64,000 bases of DNA from Bernardetiaceae bacterium (GTDB lineage: Bacteria; Bacteroidota; Bacteroidia; Cytophagales; Thermoflexibacteraceae): NCBI GenBank assembly GCA_025056255.1, contig JANWVT010000001.1:62001-126000 (forward strand), written 5' to 3'. This document shows positions 1 through 8,912 of the stretch, piece by piece (the stretch's first letter is position 1; each line of letters begins with the position of its first letter). The notes beneath the pieces were generated by a model, which saw nothing but the letters and a program-made list of their open reading frames with translations, ran no database searches and was not told the origin of the DNA. The position numbers and the translations under genes were made by a program.

Positions 1-49
1 TGGCTGCATGTGCCCCCAAATTATCCGATTGATTACCCAAGTTGCAACG

Positions 50-634
50 CTATTCAGGGATGCCTACAAAATTTTCATTTAACCATTCAGCAATTTGCCG
101 GGCAGTTAGTACTTGGTCTATGGTAGCAAGTTGCATAGCAGCACGTGGCATGGTGTCAATCATGCAGTCGGCGGGGTCTTGTACGGCGGTGATGCCTCCG
201 GCGTCTTTCAGTAATTTCATGCCCATGGCACCGTCTTGGTTGGCACCTGTCAGTAAAATGCCCAGTGTATTTTGGCGATATACATCGGCGGCAGAAAAAA
301 ACAACACGTCTATTGAAGGACGCGAATAGTGCACCAAGGGGCTGTCGGAGAGCGCTAATGTTTTGTTAGGCTCTACTACCAAGTGCCGGTTGGGCGGCGC
401 CAAATATATATGCTGCGGCAAGGGGCGCGTTCCTGCTTTGGGTTCTACAATAGGCATTCTACAAGCGCTTTGCAATACTGATTGCAGGTTAGACTGCGGG
501 TCTTGTGCCGGACGGTGTAATACCATGAGAATAGGAACAGGCATAGCCTCCAAATGTTGGAAAATGGTACGCACTGCCCGAATACTACCAGCAGAACCTC
601 CTATTACAATTAGTTCGATATGATGTAGCCCCAT
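50..634 (-). CDS. Stand-alone CheB-type protein-glutamate methylesterase domain
   Basis: A 194 aa protein that is only the CheB catalytic domain, with no receiver fused to it. The catalytic triad is visible: Ser14 in GGSAGS, His40 in LHRP and Asp134 in GANQDGA. Known CheB enzymes remove methyl groups from, or deamidate, glutamate/glutamine residues of chemoreceptors in the cytoplasm. Here it starts one base after the stop of a lone receiver protein and follows a multi-PAS kinase, so the pair may be a split CheB (receiver and esterase on separate chains); this is inference. No chemoreceptor, CheR or CheA lies in the window, so the substrate is unknown. Starts at ATG and ends 49 bases from the window edge. 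Confidence 0.85.
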   Translation of the reverse strand: MGLHHIELIVIGGSAGSIRAVRTIFQHLEAMPVPILMVLHRPAQDPQSNLQSVLQSACRMPIVEPKAGTRPLPQHIYLAPPNRHLVVEPNKTLALSDSPLVHYSRPSIDVLFFSAADVYRQNTLGILLTGANQDGAMGMKLLKDAGGITAVQDPADCMIDTMPRAAMQLATIDQVLTARQIAEWLNENFVGIPE

Positions 635-635
635 G

Positions 636-1046
636 TCAAACCTTCTGAGTACGATAGTGTTGTAATAAGATAATGAGTTCGGAAATTACTTGGTGCAAAT
701 AAGTCAGACACATTTCGCTTTTCACCAAATAATTGAAAACTCCTAAGGCTTGTACTTCCGCTAACACATCCATGTCGCGTTGAGCAGAAACTACTACAAC
801 GCGAATGTGTGGATTGAATGCCCGAATTTTTTTGATAAGTTCAACACCGCTCATATCGGGTAAAATCAAATCTACCAAGACAATATCGGGCTGTTCAGAT
901 AAGTGTTCGAGCAGCTGCCCAGCAGTAGAGAAGGTTTGGATATGTAAGTGCTTGATTTCCGACAGTGCCAGCTGGAGCAGCATGCTTTCTGTGCGGTTGT
1001 CTTCTATGACAAAAAGTTTGAATAACTGGTTATCAGAAGGTTGCAT
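636..1046 (-). CDS. Single-domain response regulator receiver
   Basis: A 136 aa receiver-only protein. The acidic pair Glu15-Asp16, phospho-acceptor Asp59 (LVDLILPDMSG) and Lys109 (NYLVKSE) match the REC fold; no output domain follows. It lies 12 bases after the stop of the large hybrid kinase and one base before CheB. The kinase ends in an HPt domain, so this receiver is a natural acceptor at the end of that phosphorelay, possibly passing the signal to the neighbouring CheB. That link is inferred from gene order only. Confidence 0.88.
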   Translation of the reverse strand: MQPSDNQLFKLFVIEDNRTESMLLQLALSEIKHLHIQTFSTAGQLLEHLSEQPDIVLVDLILPDMSGVELIKKIRAFNPHIRVVVVSAQRDMDVLAEVQALGVFNYLVKSEMCLTYLHQVISELIILLQHYRTQKV

Positions 1047-1058
1047 AGACTAAACATT

Positions 1059-4000
1059 TTACTGTGCCAATGTATGAGAAAAATATTCTTGGCGCACTAC
1101 TTGTGCAGTAACGTCCATCAATTGAAAAAGTTGCACTAATTGTTCGTTCGTAAGCAAATGCGGCTGCTCGGAGGCTTGTCTGTACAAAGAACTGGTATAT
1201 TCGAACAGTTTGGCAGCACCTATGGTACCACAAAGACCTTTTAAGGTATGCAAGGCACGTGTCATTTCTCCATACTGGGCTTGGGCATGTGTTTGGCTGA
1301 TTTTTTGCCGGAGCTGTGCAATATCGGTAATAAAGCTTTCCAGCAGCCCTTGTAGCATGCCGACGTTGTTGCCTGCCAATTTTTTAATGTTTGCTATCAC
1401 TGTTGCATTTATAATAGGCGTATCGTTACTATTTGCAAGTTCCGAAGCAACTTCTTGCTGTGCAACGGCTATCAAGGTGCGCTCCATGCAGTTGGGCAGA
1501 AACCGGTACAAGGTTTTGTATAAGTCTTCGGGAGTAATGGGTTTGGCTAAATAATCGTCCATACCTTGTGCCATAAAGCGTTCTGGATCGCCTGCCATGG
1601 CATTGGCACTCATGCCAACAATAGGAGGTACGACACTGAGAGCTGCTCGAATGTTTTGCACTGCCGTAATACCGTCCATTACAGGCATGTTGATATCCAT
1701 AATGATTAAATCGAAAGCGCCTGTTTTTGCTTGCTCACATGCTTCCTGTCCATTGGCGACTACGGTTACCTGCCCTCCTATTTCCTCTATCATCCATTTT
1801 ACTACCTCCTGATTCACGCTTACATCTTCAGCTAACAGGATTTGGGCTGGTTGAATAAATCGATATTGGTATTGGTAGTGTTCTTGGGGGGTAGTTTGGA
1901 TAGCTTGCTGTTTAGCGCGCCAAGCCTTGAAAGTAAACCAAAACTCGCTGCCTTTGTTTAATTGGCTATTTACACCTATTTCGCCTTCTAACAGTTGCAC
2001 CAATTCTTTGCAAATAGCTAAACCTAAACCAGTGCCTCCTGTGGTTTGCTGATTGGCTTGGTAGAATTTTTCAAACAATTGGCTAAAGGAGGCTTCTTCT
2101 ATGCCAATGCCCGTATCGCGTACGATTACTTTGAGCATGTCGTACTCTGCATGTTGTGCTGTTAATTCAACGTGAATTGTAACGCTTCCTTTCGGGGTAA
2201 ATTTGATGGCATTACTTACCAAATTGTTAATGACTTGTCTCAATCGGTAGTAGTCTGATACCACGATAGAGGGCACATCGGCGGCTATATAATGGCTCAG
2301 CTCTAAATTTTTTTCCAAGGCAACTGCACTAAAAAGGTCTTCTACTTCTTCTACACATTTTCTTATATCCATTGGGGCAAGGCTAAGTTTTAGCTTGCCA
2401 GCTTCTAATTTAGATAGGTCTAAAATATCGTTGAGAATGGTAAGCAGCCCTTTGGTACTGTTTTGTATGCTTTCTACAATTTTTCGTTGCCGTTCGTTTA
2501 GGGGGGTATTTAGCAGCAGATAGGTCATTCCTTGCAACCCGTTCATGGGGGTGCGAATTTCATGGCTCATTTTTGCCAAGAAATTGTTTTTAAACTCTAA
2601 CGACTTTTCGGCAATAGCCTTGGCTTTCATAGCTTCCTCTGCTTGCTTGCGCAAGGAAATATCGCGTATGGTTAGCTGCAAGAAGTCTTCATGCTGAATG
2701 TGAAAAGAAATGGCGGCGATTTCTACCCATATCCAATTGCCATTTTTTTTGCGTATTTGTGTTTCGAGTAAAATTTCTTTCTCTTGAGCAAGAATTCTTA
2801 AACGACGACGCAGTTCTTGAAAAGAAATTTTTTGTTCTAATTCAAATATGTTGAGTTGATATAGTTCAGTAGGTGAATATCCCAGTAGCTCTTGAGCAGC
2901 AGGATTTGTTTCGACTACTTTCAAGTCTGTGGCATCCGATGGATTTACTTTCAGGATGAGAACGGCGTCATAGTTAGCCTTGAACAAGGTTTGATAGCGC
3001 AACATGAGCGCTTGCTTTGCTTGTTCAACAGCTATGCGCTCGGTAATGTCGCGCGAGGAGGTTTGAATACCAATGATTTTGTTGTGCTCATTGAAAATAT
3101 ACTTCCAAATGGTTTCCAACCACAGGTAGCGCCCATTTTTGGTGCGCAAACGATGAGTAAGCATACATTCTGCATACCCAGACTGAAGCTGCTCAGCAAC
3201 CTTATGCAACTTAAGCAAATCGTCAGGATGGAAAAAATCTGCCCATAAACAGCCTGTCATCTCTTCTGGGCGAAATCCAGTTAGTTTTTCGACAGAAGGG
3301 CTAACATATTTCAATATGCCATTGGGTTGAGCCAGCACTATCAGTTCGCTGGTATTTTCTGACAGTAGCTGTAGTGTAGCTTGGCTTTCAGCAAGGGCTC
3401 GTGCCTTTGCCTGCTCTTGCTCGCTCAGCTCTTGGTAAGCACGGAGTAGCTCTTCCATAGCTTGGAGGCGCTCGTTTTGTTCGGTGATGTCGGTAGTGAA
3501 AACAGCTATTTTATCAATTTTGCCCTCCTGATTCCAAATAGGCGCCTTAATGGTCTGTAATAGGTGATTTTCGCCTTGTTTGTTGCGCACCCAGTACTGA
3601 TAAACTAACACATCTTTTTTGAGCAATACCTCTTGGTCTTCTGCTTTTTCTCTGGCGACTATTTCATTGTCGGCGATGGGCAGCTCGCCATAAAACTCTT
3701 TGAAGCGCAGGTTTGCCCAAATATATTGGGAGTCGGTTCTTTTAAGAGCTATTTGGTCTGCACTAGCGTTGAGCAGTTGCTTGTACATAGCTTCTCGCTC
3801 AGCCAACTGCGCCTGTACAGCCTTGCTTTGTGCTAATGCTTCTGCTAAAATTTGCTCTTTTTGCTTTTGCTCGGTAATGTCGGCAGCTGTTACAATCACT
3901 CCAAAAATATTGTGCGCTTCATCGCAGGCAGGTATGTATTTTACCTGCATCCACTTCGATAAAGAGTCAAGGTAGTACTCAACTGCTACTAATTTGCCGT

Positions 4001-5198
4001 GCACAGCTTCTTTATGGTGCTGGAGAAAACTTTCGCGGTTCTCCGGCTCTTCAATATTATTTACTAACAGTTCTCCCGGCGGCGGAGCCGGTTTTAAATT
4101 CATTTCACCTATTTGGGCGCGCTTGTTGGCACTAAGTAGCCTACCTTGCATATCGGTCAGGTAAACACATTGGTCTATGCTATCGAGTATAGCGCGCAGC
4201 TGCCGAGTAGTAAGTTGAAGTTCTTGATGGGTTTTATAACTTTCAGTAACATCGCGATAGTAAATGCCCACCCCATACACCTCACCGGTCAGTTGGTCTT
4301 TAATAGGGCAGTAGCGCAGTACAAGATACTTGTCTAAGTCTTTGTTATACAGTTCTCCCTGTACAACTTTTCCTTTTAAAGCAGCCTGAATATTGGCTTC
4401 TACAATACGCTTTCGCTCTTCATTAATAGCAACTGTTGCAATGGGCTTGCCTACTAAGGCAGTGGATACACCATGCGCACCAATATAATCTAAAAACGGT
4501 TGGTTAATTTCTAAAACAACACCTTGCCGGTCTGTCAGAGCTACGAAAACATCTATATTGTCTATAATGTTTTTTAGATGAAGACGCTCTAAGTACAACT
4601 TTTGTGTGGTTTCGTACTGTTGTCGGGTTATATATTCAATAGCTTCCAAGTATTGGTGGGTTTGCTCTGCTTGCTGCTCATATATTTTAATATATGCCAC
4701 CAGTAAAAACACATTCCACAAGAATGTTACCAGAACAGATGCCTGCCATTTTTGCTTGTCTACCTGTTGCCATTCATCTGTTAATAGAGGATACCAAACA
4801 ATGAGCAGCGTAGTGATAATTAGAAAGAACAACAGCCTCATACGGGAATAGCGCATCAAGAACCCGCACAAAGCCGTAGTGTAGAGATAGATTAGCAGAT
4901 GCGTAAAATAGAGATGATGCCGGAACAATTCTGTAGCCCATAGAAATATCACCAATATTTGGTAAGTAGTCAAAAGATTTCTTCTATACAGTTCATTTTG
5001 GCAGAATGGCAAAAAGGTGGATACAAAAAACAAAATGGTGGCTCCGGTTATTGTGGCTAGAACTGTTAGGCTGATGTGTGCTTCTGCTGGTTGATAAGGC
5101 AACAAATACATTCCCCCAAGCGTCAGCACAATTGTCAGAGGCAGCAAACGCTGTTCTGTAATTTCTTTTTCGACAACAATATCACTAAAAGCTGCCAT
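1059..5198 (-). CDS. Hybrid sensor histidine kinase: membrane region, five PAS, HisKA, HATPase, REC, HPt
   Basis: A 1379 aa membrane-bound phosphorelay kinase. Residues about 15-175 hold several hydrophobic segments and are followed by a coiled coil (175-210). Five PAS domains follow at roughly 208-325, 335-445, 470-575, 610-725 and 730-850, four of them ending in a D(I/V)TE-type motif and the last in DIS. The kinase core has the H box (His879 in SHEIRTP), N box (NLVSNAIKF, about 996) and G boxes (DTGIGI, GTGLGL). A receiver follows (Asp1168 in MDINMPVMDG) and a C-terminal HPt domain with His1317 in HTLKG. The longest ORF starts at TTG (5210); the ATG at 5198 is preferred and leaves 4 bases after the upstream stop. 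It forms an operon with the receiver and CheB downstream. The signal sensed is unknown. Confidence 0.93.
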   Translation of the reverse strand: MAAFSDIVVEKEITEQRLLPLTIVLTLGGMYLLPYQPAEAHISLTVLATITGATILFFVSTFLPFCQNELYRRNLLTTYQILVIFLWATELFRHHLYFTHLLIYLYTTALCGFLMRYSRMRLLFFLIITTLLIVWYPLLTDEWQQVDKQKWQASVLVTFLWNVFLLVAYIKIYEQQAEQTHQYLEAIEYITRQQYETTQKLYLERLHLKNIIDNIDVFVALTDRQGVVLEINQPFLDYIGAHGVSTALVGKPIATVAINEERKRIVEANIQAALKGKVVQGELYNKDLDKYLVLRYCPIKDQLTGEVYGVGIYYRDVTESYKTHQELQLTTRQLRAILDSIDQCVYLTDMQGRLLSANKRAQIGEMNLKPAPPPGELLVNNIEEPENRESFLQHHKEAVHGKLVAVEYYLDSLSKWMQVKYIPACDEAHNIFGVIVTAADITEQKQKEQILAEALAQSKAVQAQLAEREAMYKQLLNASADQIALKRTDSQYIWANLRFKEFYGELPIADNEIVAREKAEDQEVLLKKDVLVYQYWVRNKQGENHLLQTIKAPIWNQEGKIDKIAVFTTDITEQNERLQAMEELLRAYQELSEQEQAKARALAESQATLQLLSENTSELIVLAQPNGILKYVSPSVEKLTGFRPEEMTGCLWADFFHPDDLLKLHKVAEQLQSGYAECMLTHRLRTKNGRYLWLETIWKYIFNEHNKIIGIQTSSRDITERIAVEQAKQALMLRYQTLFKANYDAVLILKVNPSDATDLKVVETNPAAQELLGYSPTELYQLNIFELEQKISFQELRRRLRILAQEKEILLETQIRKKNGNWIWVEIAAISFHIQHEDFLQLTIRDISLRKQAEEAMKAKAIAEKSLEFKNNFLAKMSHEIRTPMNGLQGMTYLLLNTPLNERQRKIVESIQNSTKGLLTILNDILDLSKLEAGKLKLSLAPMDIRKCVEEVEDLFSAVALEKNLELSHYIAADVPSIVVSDYYRLRQVINNLVSNAIKFTPKGSVTIHVELTAQHAEYDMLKVIVRDTGIGIEEASFSQLFEKFYQANQQTTGGTGLGLAICKELVQLLEGEIGVNSQLNKGSEFWFTFKAWRAKQQAIQTTPQEHYQYQYRFIQPAQILLAEDVSVNQEVVKWMIEEIGGQVTVVANGQEACEQAKTGAFDLIIMDINMPVMDGITAVQNIRAALSVVPPIVGMSANAMAGDPERFMAQGMDDYLAKPITPEDLYKTLYRFLPNCMERTLIAVAQQEVASELANSNDTPIINATVIANIKKLAGNNVGMLQGLLESFITDIAQLRQKISQTHAQAQYGEMTRALHTLKGLCGTIGAAKLFEYTSSLYRQASEQPHLLTNEQLVQLFQLMDVTAQVVRQEYFSHTLAQ

Positions 5199-5202
5199 GC
5201 CA

Positions 5203-5937
5203 TTATTCAATTATCCATAAGTTGTTGCACCGCACATATGCCGATTGGTCGTTCCAAGTAATTCGACACCAAATATCTTTCTGTCCTGTCATACGAAAGC
5301 AGGTACCTTTTTTAGCAATTGTGATTAGTTCAGCACCTGCTGCGGGTGCACTCATAATAAACGCTTTTTCAGCACGAATAATTACTTTTTGAGCGTGTAA
5401 AAAATATGGCAGCAGATAGACTAGCACAAAAGCAATCACTGCCCATGTGATAGCCACAATAGCTAACGACTTTCTGCGGATAAACCGGCGCAACATATAC
5501 CCAGTAATAAAGGCTACTATTATTAATAATGCACTACCCCAGAGGTAGGCGTATTGTTGCAGGCTGTATATGAAAAACTCCTCATCGGGAATAGTATAAC
5601 CCGATAAGTCGTAGCGCATGGCTAAGTCAGCAATTTTATTATAAAGGACAGGGTCTTGTTGTTTAGTATATAGCAACAGGAGGTAATATAACGCCTCGTC
5701 GTACTGATTGATGCTTTCTGCAATAAAAGCAGCTTTGGCAAGCATTTGCAACGAGTAGCTACGATGTTGCTGTACAAGCTGTTGGTATCGAACAAGTGCT
5801 TCTCTGTATTTGCCTTGTTCGTAGAGCGAGTCGGCATCAGCTAGTAGCTTTTGCGCAGTACTTTGCCCTACTGCATTTTGTTGCGCAGCAGCAACGACAA
5901 AAAAAAATAGAAATATGTTGTACAGAATCTTTTGCAT
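5203..5937 (-). CDS. Exported TPR protein with membrane segments and C-terminal SH3-like domain
   Basis: A 244 aa protein with a signal peptide (about 1-24, ending AVGQ), two to three TPR-like helical repeats (28-105), two membrane helices (about 130-148 and 158-180) and a C-terminal SH3-like segment with a KKGTCFRM turn and a terminal tryptophan. This resembles BatE-like Bacteroidota proteins, where TPRs and a bacterial SH3 domain are joined through the membrane, but bat genes are absent nearby, so I do not name it. It is the first gene of the kinase operon (4 bases before the kinase ATG) and could be an accessory sensor. Starts at ATG. Confidence 0.7.
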   Translation of the reverse strand: MQKILYNIFLFFFVVAAAQQNAVGQSTAQKLLADADSLYEQGKYREALVRYQQLVQQHRSYSLQMLAKAAFIAESINQYDEALYYLLLLYTKQQDPVLYNKIADLAMRYDLSGYTIPDEEFFIYSLQQYAYLWGSALLIIVAFITGYMLRRFIRRKSLAIVAITWAVIAFVLVYLLPYFLHAQKVIIRAEKAFIMSAPAAGAELITIAKKGTCFRMTGQKDIWCRITWNDQSAYVRCNNLWIIE

Positions 5938-5960
5938 TTGCGTTTCGTATCATACTTTTG
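5931..5960 (+). promoter_or_regulatory. Candidate promoter of the tRNA-Lys/Leu/Lys cluster
   Basis: TTTG at 5931-5934 and TACTTTTG at 5953-5960 (a full match to TAnnTTTG) are separated by 18 bases, close to the spacing known for Bacteroidota sigma-70 promoters. It points toward the tRNA cluster, with a predicted start about 65 bases before the first tRNA. The -33 element overlaps the first codons of the divergent TPR gene. Confidence 0.5.
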
Positions 5961-6022
5961 TGGGCGCAAAAACAAAGGCTTCACTGCCCCGCCCAAACAA
6001 TTGGTGTTGAATTTTTGTTAAG

Positions 6023-6030
6023 CAAAGGTA
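6023..6030 (-). promoter_or_regulatory. Possible -7 element of the kinase operon
   Basis: On the minus strand this reads TACCTTTG, an exact TAnnTTTG match, about 85 bases before the ATG of the TPR/SH3-like gene. I found no -33 TTTG at the right distance; the upstream half would lie inside the first tRNA-Lys gene. Weak call. Confidence 0.3.
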
Positions 6031-6032
6031 AG

Positions 6033-6105
6033 GATTCCGTAGCTCAGTTGGTAGAGCAATACACTTTTAATGTATGGGTCCTGGGTTCGAGTCCCAGCGG
6101 GATCA
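6033..6105 (+). tRNA. tRNA-Lys (anticodon TTT), first copy
   Basis: A 73-base cloverleaf. The acceptor stem GATTCCG pairs with CGGGATC, there is a GCTC/GAGC D stem, an ATACA/TGTAT anticodon stem with loop CTTTTAA (anticodon TTT) and a T loop TTCGAGT. The discriminator is A; CCA is not encoded. Identical to the copy at 6212-6284. Confidence 0.97.
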
Positions 6106-6123
6106 CTAAAAGGTTCTTAGCTT

Positions 6124-6207
6124 GCGCAAGTGGTGGAACTGGTAGACACGCCATCTTGAGGGGGTGGTGGGCGTTAGCCCGTGGAAGTTCGAGTCTTCTC
6201 TTGCGCA
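6124..6207 (+). tRNA. tRNA-Leu (anticodon GAG)
   Basis: An 84-base class II tRNA. The acceptor stem GCGCAAG pairs with CTTGCGC, the anticodon stem CCATC/GGTGG encloses loop TTGAGGG (anticodon GAG), and there is a long variable arm (GGGCGTTAGCCCGT) and discriminator A. It lies 18 bases after the first tRNA-Lys. Confidence 0.96.
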
Positions 6208-6211
6208 CTCT

Positions 6212-6284
6212 GATTCCGTAGCTCAGTTGGTAGAGCAATACACTTTTAATGTATGGGTCCTGGGTTCGAGTCCCAGCGGGATCA
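6212..6284 (+). tRNA. tRNA-Lys (anticodon TTT), second copy
   Basis: Same 73 bases as the first tRNA-Lys, with the same loop CTTTTAA; the flanks differ, so the duplication covers little more than the gene. It starts 4 bases after tRNA-Leu, implying a common transcript processed into three tRNAs. Confidence 0.97.
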
Positions 6285-6293
6285 CCGCAATCA

Positions 6294-6325
6294 AATGCCT
6301 GTTAGTGATATTACTATCAGGCATT
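6294..6325. terminator. Bidirectional intrinsic terminator after the tRNA cluster
   Basis: AATGCCTG and CAGGCATT form an 8-bp stem, extended past one T-T mismatch by TAGT/ACTA around a short loop. T-rich DNA (ATTTATTTATT) follows on the plus strand. It lies 2 bases beyond the stop of the convergent phosphatase gene, so it can serve both transcripts. Confidence 0.7.
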
Positions 6326-6327
6326 AT

Positions 6328-7542
6328 TTATTTATTGGCTGCCACTGAACAAGAAAGCAAGGTGATATCATCTACATAGGCTTGTTCGCCCCTGAATTGG
6401 TTCAAATATTTTAGCAGTTCGCTGTGTAACTGCTTGCGGTCTAAGTGTTGGTGTGCTTTCACGAAAGCAGCCAATTGTTCTACGCCAAAAATTTCGCCCT
6501 TGTCGTTATATGTTTCTATAAAACCGTCAGTAAAGCAAAACAGCAAAAAATTAGAGAGCTCGGCAATAGAGATAATATCTAAAAAAGGCAGTTTTTTGAA
6601 ACCACCTAAAATAGTGGTTCCTTCTTGCAAATGTTGGATGCTGCCATCGTTGAGAAATAGGAACGGTGGGTTGTGCCCAGCATTGACATAAGTAAGCGTG
6701 CGGGTAGAAAAATCGTATTCCATGAAAAAAGCAGTAATGTAATTTTCACCACGCGAATTTTCTAAAATTAGTTCATTAAGTGTTTGTATAATGTAAGGAA
6801 GGGATTTTCCCTCGCGTACCAAAATGCGCAAAGCTGCTTGAAAATTAGACATCAGGATGGCAGCTGGAACTCCCTTACCTGAAACATCGGCAATACAAAC
6901 CATGAACTTATCCTTGGCTATTTCAATATAGTCGTAGTAGTCGCCGCCAACGCTGTGGTGTGGTTGGTAACTGGCTACTATTTGCAGGCGCTCGTTGTAG
7001 GGTAGTTTTTTGGGGAATAACAGGCTTTGCACTTCTTTGGCAATGTTCATTTGCCGTTGAAATGCCTCCTGTTGCGCTTGCTTTCGTGCCAATTTTTTGT
7101 TTTCAATAGCTACGAGGATAATGTTGCTCAGGGTAGCTAAAAAGTTAAGGTCTTTGATATCTTGGGCTGTATCTATGAGTACATATGCCAGCATGGTATC
7201 TTTATGGCGCACAGGCAAGGCATAGTTAAACACTGAAAAGTAGCCTTCGGTTAGGTGTAGTTCGCCGGCATTTCTAAGCGCTAGCACGCTACTGGGTAAA
7301 GGCTCTTGAGAGAAATCTGTCAGAACGCCATATTGGGCTTTGCACTCCCATCTGCCCTCTTCGTGCACATACAAGGCAAGTTTTTTGATGTAATGGCTGG
7401 CTTGCAAAGTGAGCTTATAAATGCGAAATAACTGCTCTTCGGATGCATTCTCATTAATGGCTTGAATGGTTTCAAAAAGTGCATTGAGTTGCATTTCTTT
7501 CATTTGTAGCTTGAACTCAGCCGATGCTTGCTCCATATTCAT
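6328..7542 (-). CDS. PP2C-type (SpoIIE/RsbU) serine phosphatase with GAF-like sensor
   Basis: A 404 aa cytoplasmic protein. Residues about 20-155 look like a GAF-type sensor, followed by a short helix and a SpoIIE phosphatase domain (about 185-400). Metal-binding acidic motifs of PP2C are present: GGDYYD, DVSGKG, the NAGHNPP loop, CFTDGFIE and YVDDITLL. RsbU-like enzymes usually dephosphorylate anti-sigma-factor antagonists; no STAS or RsbW-like gene is in the window, so the target is unknown. The start codon overlaps the stop of the permease gene (ATGA), suggesting coupled translation. Confidence 0.88.
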   Translation of the reverse strand: MNMEQASAEFKLQMKEMQLNALFETIQAINENASEEQLFRIYKLTLQASHYIKKLALYVHEEGRWECKAQYGVLTDFSQEPLPSSVLALRNAGELHLTEGYFSVFNYALPVRHKDTMLAYVLIDTAQDIKDLNFLATLSNIILVAIENKKLARKQAQQEAFQRQMNIAKEVQSLLFPKKLPYNERLQIVASYQPHHSVGGDYYDYIEIAKDKFMVCIADVSGKGVPAAILMSNFQAALRILVREGKSLPYIIQTLNELILENSRGENYITAFFMEYDFSTRTLTYVNAGHNPPFLFLNDGSIQHLQEGTTILGGFKKLPFLDIISIAELSNFLLFCFTDGFIETYNDKGEIFGVEQLAAFVKAHQHLDRKQLHSELLKYLNQFRGEQAYVDDITLLSCSVAANK

Positions 7543-8912
7543 TTGTTTTTTGAGACCAACATTTTAGGGTCGTAGGCATCGCGCAGCCCACTACCCAAAA
7601 AATTAAACGCCAACACCAAGCCGCCCATACCTATACAAGGTATCACAATCAAATGCTCGCAATGCAATGAATTAATAGTTGCATAAGCTTCATATATCAT
7701 GTTTCCCCAAGAAGGAGTTGGTATTTGCACACCAATGCCCAAAAAACTCATACCTGCCTCTAAAATAATAGCAGTGGCAAAGTTTGAAGAGGCTAATACC
7801 ACAATAGAACCGAAGATGTTGGGTAAAATATGTCGATAAATGATGCGCCAATGCGAATATCCAAAAGCGCGCGCCGCCTCAATGAATAACTTTTCCTTGA
7901 TGGCAAGGATTTCGCCGCGCACAATGCGTGCAATCTCTACCCAAGTAGTGAGCCCTACGGCAACAAATACTACCCACAGTCCTTTACTGCCTAGTGCCAT
8001 CCGGATGGCAATTACTAACATAATGCTTGGGATAGACCATACTACCGTCATGAGCCACATAATTAGGTGGTCAGCAATGCCGCCGAAGTAGCCAGCAATG
8101 GCTCCTAACAATACACCCAAAAACAGTGAAATTAGTACAGAAGCAAAGCCAATCAGCAAGGAAATGCGCGTTCCAAGTATTACTTTGCTCAACATGTCGC
8201 GTCCCTGCCGGTCAGTACCCAAGTAAAAAATGCGCTGTTCTACGTTGTTTTGCAGGAACTCGCTCCGCAGGCGACTGATGCTTTCTTTTCGAATTTGCTC
8301 GTCAATGTCTAAATAAACAACTGTATCGCCTTTAATGTAAAAATTTCCGGGGTAAATATCACCTAATTTGTCAGAAGGAATAGGGTAGATGGCACGAGTA
8401 GCATCTACCAACGAAAAAGCATGGTCGTAAACAGGCTTGTAAAAAGCAGACTCGCTGCTGAGTGTATCTGCTGCTATGCCTGTACTTGCTGAGCGGCTTT
8501 TAATACTTTCAATACTTGCTACGTACAGGCGAATAAAAACAGAGTCATTGTCTAACCTAAAATCGCTAACGGCATATGACTTATATTGCGGTTCTACCCC
8601 CCCTATCAATCGTTGCCAAAAACTCACTTGTGGTATTTCTTTATTGAGCACAATTTTGACAATTGTAGCTTTGAAAAAAGGATATTGCTTGCGTATTTCC
8701 GACATGCTTTCGTTGGCATTAGGGCTGTTGTCCGGCATAATAAAGTAAGCGAAAAGCCCTAATAAAGCCGCTAACAGGATAATAAAAAGGCTTATCATGG
8801 CTAACGAATTGCCTTTTAATTTTTGCCGAACGTAGTAGGAAGGCGTATTTTGCAGTTCTTCTCTCAAAGACGTCAGGTATTTAGCGAACCAATACTCTTT
8901 CTTTCCATACAA
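7539..8912 (-). CDS. ABC transporter permease, OppC/DppC family
   Basis: A 457 aa inner-membrane permease. It has an OppC-type N-terminal helix (about 35-58), a long periplasmic insertion (60-235) and a BPD_transp_1 core with about five helices and an EAA loop (EAARAFGYSHWRIIYRHILP) that contacts the ATPase. The insertion makes it longer than the usual 280-320 aa DppC proteins. The only start that keeps the conserved N-terminus is TTG at 8912; the frame is closed at 8931 and the first ATG comes after 38 residues. It therefore overlaps the end of the glycosyltransferase by 32 bases. No partner permease, ATPase or binding protein lies nearby, so the substrate (peptide, nickel or other) cannot be assigned. 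Confidence 0.85.
   Translation of the reverse strand: MYGKKEYWFAKYLTSLREELQNTPSYYVRQKLKGNSLAMISLFIILLAALLGLFAYFIMPDNSPNANESMSEIRKQYPFFKATIVKIVLNKEIPQVSFWQRLIGGVEPQYKSYAVSDFRLDNDSVFIRLYVASIESIKSRSASTGIAADTLSSESAFYKPVYDHAFSLVDATRAIYPIPSDKLGDIYPGNFYIKGDTVVYLDIDEQIRKESISRLRSEFLQNNVEQRIFYLGTDRQGRDMLSKVILGTRISLLIGFASVLISLFLGVLLGAIAGYFGGIADHLIMWLMTVVWSIPSIMLVIAIRMALGSKGLWVVFVAVGLTTWVEIARIVRGEILAIKEKLFIEAARAFGYSHWRIIYRHILPNIFGSIVVLASSNFATAIILEAGMSFLGIGVQIPTPSWGNMIYEAYATINSLHCEHLIVIPCIGMGGLVLAFNFLGSGLRDAYDPKMLVSKNK

Noticed and set aside
5796-6379. Plus-strand ORFs through the tRNA cluster
   Set aside because: Their translations are just tRNA sequence read as protein (the same VAQLVEQYTFNVW phrase occurs in each tRNA-Lys).
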